Assembly (NCBI RefSeq): GCF_003144095.1
Contig: NZ_NSKH01000004.1
Span: 490,370-525,668 of the forward strand
Length of the DNA stretch: 35,299 bases
Origin: Streptomyces sp. ICBB 8177
GTDB taxonomy: Bacteria; Actinomycetota; Actinomycetes; Streptomycetales; Streptomycetaceae
Direction of reading: 5' to 3'
Shown one piece after another: positions 32,013 through 35,299 of the stretch. The notes beneath the pieces were generated by a model. It worked only from the letters and a program-made list of their open reading frames with translations, made no database searches and had not been told where the DNA came from. The stretch's first letter is position 1; every line of letters starts with the position of its first letter. The position numbers and the translations under genes are program-made.

Positions 32013-33811
32013 GCACCGAAGTGTTCACCCGGCGCATCGCCACCCCTGTGGATGTCGCCACAGCTCGCCTGCGGACAGCGCGCCTGCTGGCCGCCGCAAA
32101 GCTCCCCCCGGCCGAACGCCTACGGCTACTCACCAGCGTCTCGCAGCGCCTACGCGAAGAAGTACTGTCCGGTCGCTCGGCCAGGCTGCGCCTTCGCCTC
32201 ATCACCGATCCGCATCCAGCAGTGCACGCCGAGGTCGCCACCGACGACAGTCGCGCCGTGCCACTCTGGCAGACCCGCGCGGACTTGCCGCACGACACCG
32301 CCCTCCCCGTCGCTGCCGCTGCGGCCCGCAAGGGCAACACGAGTCTGCTGGAGCTTGCCGAGGGCCTGCTCGATGCCGACAGCGATGTCCAGGCTGTCTT
32401 GGACCTGCTGGACGAACACCAGGAACTCGTCGCCTTCTACCGCGACGAACTGCAGCAAACCAACCGCGGACTCCTCGCCCTGCACGCGGAACTCGACGCC
32501 GCCGTACAAGCCCGGCAAGACCTCCTGGTAGCCGAACAAAAAGCTCGTGCGGCAGCCGAAGCCGCACGCAACCGCCTGACCTTCCTGTCCACCGCCAGCG
32601 CCTCCCTGACCACGTCACTCGACCACGACGACGTGGTGGACCGCCTCACCGCACTCCTGGTGCCCGCACAAGCCAGCAGCGCCCTCGTCTGGCTACTCGA
32701 CGAACGCGACCGCCTTACCCCAGCAGGCAGCACCCGCAACCCCCCAAAGTCGTCTCCGTCCCGTCCCATCACCGCTGCGGCCCGCACAGGACTGCCCCAC
32801 TACGCCGCACCGCACCCGGCCCCCTACGACAGCGTCACCTATCTGCCGACGCCCCCCGGGGCAGGAGCCCGCAACCCGGCTCCCGTACTCGCTCTGCCCC
32901 TGACCACGCCGCATGCCACCCTCGGCACGCTCGCCCTCACCGCACCATCCAGCGGCTTCGAGGCCGACGACGTCGTCATGCTCATAGAACTCGCCCGCCG
33001 AGCCGCCACCGCCATCGACAACGCCCTGCGCTACCAGCACGAGCGCAACATTGCCGAGACCCTCCAACGCGCCATGCTCACCGACCTGCCCTCCCACAAG
33101 TCACTGAGCATGGCCGCCCGTTACCTCCCCGCCGGCGGCATGAACATCGGCGGAGACTGGTACGACGCCTTCACCCTCCCCGACGGCACCCTCATCGGCG
33201 CCATCGGCGACGTCACCGGCCACGGAATGCACGCCGCCATCATGATGGGCCAACTACGCAACGCTCTACGCGCCTACGCCCTCGAAGGCCACAGCCCCGG
33301 GGCCCTGCTCACCCGCCTGCACCAACTGCTCCGCCAACTCGAACCCGACCTGTACGCCACCGCCGTCATCATCCGTGTCGAGCCCGACCAACGACACTTC
33401 ACCTGGGCCAGCGCCGGACACCCCCCGTCCCTCCTACGCGAAGCAGACGGACAGGTCCACCGCCTCGACGCCCCCGCCGGCCCCATGCTCGGCCTGCCGA
33501 TCGACAAGACCTTCCCCGAGCACCAACGCCCCTTCCCGCCCGGCTCCGCAGTCCTCCTCTACACCGACGGCCTCGTCGAACGCCGCACCACCGGCATCGA
33601 CCCTGGCATCGACCAACTAGCCAGCAACCTCTCAAGCCTCGGACACCTCGTACACGACGACCTCGACACCGCCGCCGAAACCATCCTCGAGCGCATGCTC
33701 GCCAACTACCGCCGCGAGGACGACGTCTGCCTCCTGCTCTGCCACGCCGACCGCCTCGGGCTCACCGGCACGCAGCCGGAACTCAACAAGGCGGCTGGCA
33801 CGCTGCGGTGA
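32009..33811 (+). CDS. RsbU-like GAF-PP2C phosphatase with degenerate HATPase-like N-terminus
   Basis: The 600-residue protein has four parts: an N-terminal 80 residues resembling the RsbT start but without its catalytic N-box, a helical and coiled-coil linker (about 110-195), a GAF domain (about 195-345) and a SpoIIE PP2C domain (about 365-590). PP2C motifs are intact: GGDWYD at 381-386, DVTGHG at 401-406, SAGHPP, YTDGLVERR and REDDVCLL. It is the likely output phosphatase of the stressosome, acting on an RsbV-type STAS protein. GTG 32009 overlaps the previous stop as GTGA. Confidence 0.9.
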   Translation: MSTEVFTRRIATPVDVATARLRTARLLAAAKLPPAERLRLLTSVSQRLREEVLSGRSARLRLRLITDPHPAVHAEVATDDSRAVPLWQTRADLPHDTALPVAAAAARKGNTSLLELAEGLLDADSDVQAVLDLLDEHQELVAFYRDELQQTNRGLLALHAELDAAVQARQDLLVAEQKARAAAEAARNRLTFLSTASASLTTSLDHDDVVDRLTALLVPAQASSALVWLLDERDRLTPAGSTRNPPKSSPSRPITAAARTGLPHYAAPHPAPYDSVTYLPTPPGAGARNPAPVLALPLTTPHATLGTLALTAPSSGFEADDVVMLIELARRAATAIDNALRYQHERNIAETLQRAMLTDLPSHKSLSMAARYLPAGGMNIGGDWYDAFTLPDGTLIGAIGDVTGHGMHAAIMMGQLRNALRAYALEGHSPGALLTRLHQLLRQLEPDLYATAVIIRVEPDQRHFTWASAGHPPSLLREADGQVHRLDAPAGPMLGLPIDKTFPEHQRPFPPGSAVLLYTDGLVERRTTGIDPGIDQLASNLSSLGHLVHDDLDTAAETILERMLANYRREDDVCLLLCHADRLGLTGTQPELNKAAGTLR

Positions 33812-34226
33812 GCCGGCCGATCACGTGCTCGGAGGCTCCCGGGGAAGGCTGAGTGCCAGGGTCCACCTGACTGCGGACGACTCCCTAGCTTTGCGCCGTC
33901 ACCGCTGGCCAGGCCAGTGATGCGCCTGCCTTCGAGACGGTGATCTCTCGCATTCGTGTGCCTCGCATCGGCTCGGCCAGGCCGCGTCGAGCGGTGCATC
34001 AACCGCCTGAAGCAGTGGCACGGCCTGGCCGCACGCACCATGGCGCACCAGGGCTCAACCCACCTTGCGAGGAGCCACATCTGGCCTCGGCGCTGACCTG
34101 GAGAAAGAACCCAGGCCGGCACGACAGCGCAAGTTCGATGCTCTGTCGGACTGCTTTCCCTGCCGAGGGGCAGACGCTGCGTCAGGCGCTCTGCGAGCGG
34201 TAAACCCGGAAAGCGGGAGGATCAGC
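33812..34226. other. Gap after the stressosome operon
   Basis: About 415 bases with no intact gene. Apart from the transposase remnant at 33983-34096, nothing was recognised. No strong terminator stem was seen after the operon. Confidence 0.5.
33983..34096 (+). pseudogene. IS5-type transposase remnant (C-terminal end)
   Basis: One plus-strand frame reads RVERCINRLKQWHGLAARTM, then HQGSTHLARSHIWPRR and a stop at 34094-34096. This matches the C-terminal block of IS5-type transposases (VER-INRLKQWRGLATR followed by a YxAALxLA-IW ending). Nothing earlier in the frame is convincing. It lies in the gap between the stressosome operon and the lipoprotein gene. Confidence 0.75.
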
Positions 34227-35123
34227 GTGAACGTCCAGCACAAGTACGGTTGTTCGGCGTTGCGGCGGACGGCATTGCTGAGTACCAGCATCATGTTGGC
34301 GAGCGGCGCACTCACCGGCTGCGGTGCGTCCCATTCCCATGACGGCACGAAGCAGTCCGCGTCCGGGGCTGCTGATGCCAGCCCTGCGGCCGCCGTCGAA
34401 ACGGCTCGGGCCGCGACAGCTAACGCGAAGTCGGCCCGGCTCACCCTGCAAGAAACGGTCCGGACGGACGGCAAGACCCAGACGGTGCAGGGCAGCGGCC
34501 TCACGAAGGTGGGTAACAGCAGCCGTTCCGACGGCCAATTCACGTTGAGCACGGCGGGCCAAGCAGTGCAGATGCGGGTGCTCGGCACGACCCTCTACGA
34601 AAAGCTTCCCGCCACGGCCGCGACCCGGCAGCTCAGCGACGGCAAGCCGTGGATCAGCGTGAACACCACCAAAATCCGGCACTCGACGGCGGACACACAA
34701 AACCAGGCACCCAACGCTGCCCAGCAACTCGCCTACTTGCGCAACCCACAGCAGGCCACCAGAGTGGGCACTGACACCATCGACGGTGTACCGACCACGC
34801 ACTACCGGTTGATCCTCTCTCCCTCCCAGATCGCGGACGGGACAGCCAAGACCCAGGTAGTCGGGAAGGTTCCCGTGGACGTGTGGATCGACACCTCCCA
34901 CCGGGTGCGCCAAGAGACCATCTCCATGACCGTCCAACCTGCTGCCTCCCCTTCGGCGCCGTCCAACGGCACCGCGCCCGGCCAAGGCCAGCAAGTGCAA
35001 GTAGCGATGACGATGCGACTGGATGACTTCGGTACACCCGTACATGTGACAGCGCCGCCGAGTACACAGGTCACCGATGCCACAGCGAAGATAGTCCAGG
35101 CGATGGGCGGACAATCTGCCTGA
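34227..35123 (+). CDS. Lipoprotein (LppX/LolA-like fold suspected)
   Basis: This 298-residue protein has a lipoprotein signal with a lipobox LTGC at 29-32, so Cys32 is the lipidated residue. The mature part is Ala/Ser/Thr-rich at first, then holds strand-rich segments (TIDGVPTTHYRLILSPSQIA, VDVWIDTSHRVRQETISMTV) with a Pro/Gln-rich insertion near 245-260. This looks like the open beta-sheet fold of mycobacterial LppX/LprG-like lipid-binding lipoproteins (inference). GTG 34227 follows GGGAGG by 6 bases. It is monocistronic. Confidence 0.82.
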   Translation: MNVQHKYGCSALRRTALLSTSIMLASGALTGCGASHSHDGTKQSASGAADASPAAAVETARAATANAKSARLTLQETVRTDGKTQTVQGSGLTKVGNSSRSDGQFTLSTAGQAVQMRVLGTTLYEKLPATAATRQLSDGKPWISVNTTKIRHSTADTQNQAPNAAQQLAYLRNPQQATRVGTDTIDGVPTTHYRLILSPSQIADGTAKTQVVGKVPVDVWIDTSHRVRQETISMTVQPAASPSAPSNGTAPGQGQQVQVAMTMRLDDFGTPVHVTAPPSTQVTDATAKIVQAMGGQSA

Positions 35124-35199
35124 CGACCGAATTCCCCCTGACACGGCTTGACCGATCTGTGAGGCGCCAGTCCCCTGTCAGGTGAGTAGTAACACCCCC

Positions 35200-35299
35200 T
35201 TAGGGAGTGTCAACTTAACGGCTGATCTTGTTTGTTGAGGTGGTCAGCGGTTGCTTGGGGTCAGTCGGCCGTCGAAGGCGATCTGGAAGGCGTTCAGCG
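35200..35299. mobile_element. Edge of an IS256-type insertion sequence
   Basis: The sequence around 35203-35243 (GAGTGTCAACTTAAC and the following AT-richer bases) looks like the noncoding end of an insertion sequence whose transposase gene starts off-window to the right. The exact outer boundary cannot be fixed without the other end. Confidence 0.55.
35244..35299 (-). CDS. IS256-type transposase, C-terminal fragment
   Basis: On the minus strand the last codons read LNAFQIAFDGRLTPSNR before the stop at 35244-35246. The NAF-I-FDGRL ending is characteristic of IS256 (mutator) family transposases. The rest lies beyond the window edge. Confidence 0.8.
   Translation of the reverse strand, partial: LNAFQIAFDGRLTPSNR

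Noticed and set aside
31837-33852. Long plus-strand frame (671 codons) overlapping the GAF-PP2C gene
   Set aside because: It is almost all Arg, Pro, His and Thr, a shift of the real phosphatase frame.
34182-35144. Minus-strand open frame of 320 codons opposite the lipoprotein gene
   Set aside because: No ribosome site or domain pattern; the plus-strand frame has a lipobox, ribosome site and regular strands.
1-35299. CRISPR arrays, rRNA, tRNA, prophage or secondary-metabolite core genes
   Set aside because: No regularly spaced repeats, conserved RNA sequence or matching core enzymes were seen anywhere in the window.

Overview
The window reads as chromosome of a high-GC actinomycete, most likely Streptomyces or a close relative. 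The signs are very GC-rich third codon positions, many GTG starts, GTGA/TGATG stop-start overlaps, long stem-loop terminators, and families typical of that genus (CsbD, bacterial Ku, SpoIIE-type phosphatases, GtrA, twin-HTH PucR-like regulators). The species cannot be named from the sequence alone. The unifying theme is general-stress signalling by partner switching (STAS proteins, HATPase kinases, PP2C phosphatases), set among redox, repair and envelope genes.

Left part (1-9600). A leftward operon at 356-2815 encodes an RsbQ-like alpha/beta hydrolase, a PAS-coiled-coil-PP2C phosphatase like RsbP, and an RsbV/SpoIIAA-type STAS protein. It is followed by a CsbD-like stress protein, a tiny hydrophobic protein, a conserved small unknown protein, a Ku end-joining protein, a beta-carbonic anhydrase, a VOC/glyoxalase protein, a HIT-like protein and a PAP2 phosphatase with a striking palindrome at its start.

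Middle (9600-25750). There is a GT-C glycosyltransferase/GtrA pair, a VIT-family metal transporter and a decayed patch where two unrelated gene remnants meet. Next come an arylsulfotransferase-like gene coupled to an NCS2 permease and divergent from an XRE-cupin regulator, a quinone oxidoreductase divergent from a TetR regulator, and two small unknown genes, one behind a textbook sigma-B-type promoter. A decayed second Ku tail, a SMI1/KNR4 protein, a twin-HTH regulator, a secreted lectin-like protein, and an HxlR regulator divergent from an Asp-nucleophile hydrolase complete this part.

Right part (25750-35299). A broken and an intact SpoIIE-type phosphatase lie in tandem. The broken copy keeps the canonical metal motif and the intact copy has lost it. 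A MarR regulator and a cluster of palindromes precede a tightly overlapping stressosome operon: RsbR, RsbS, RsbT, an unusual HATPase-PP2C fusion, and an RsbU-like GAF-PP2C protein whose N-terminus looks like a dead HATPase. After that come an IS5-type transposase remnant, a large lipoprotein gene, and the edge of an IS256-type element.

Together, energy/small-molecule sensing (RsbQ-RsbP) and stressosome sensing (RsbR-S-T) could both feed a sigma-B-like factor, but no sigma factor is encoded in the window. The target must be elsewhere on the chromosome.
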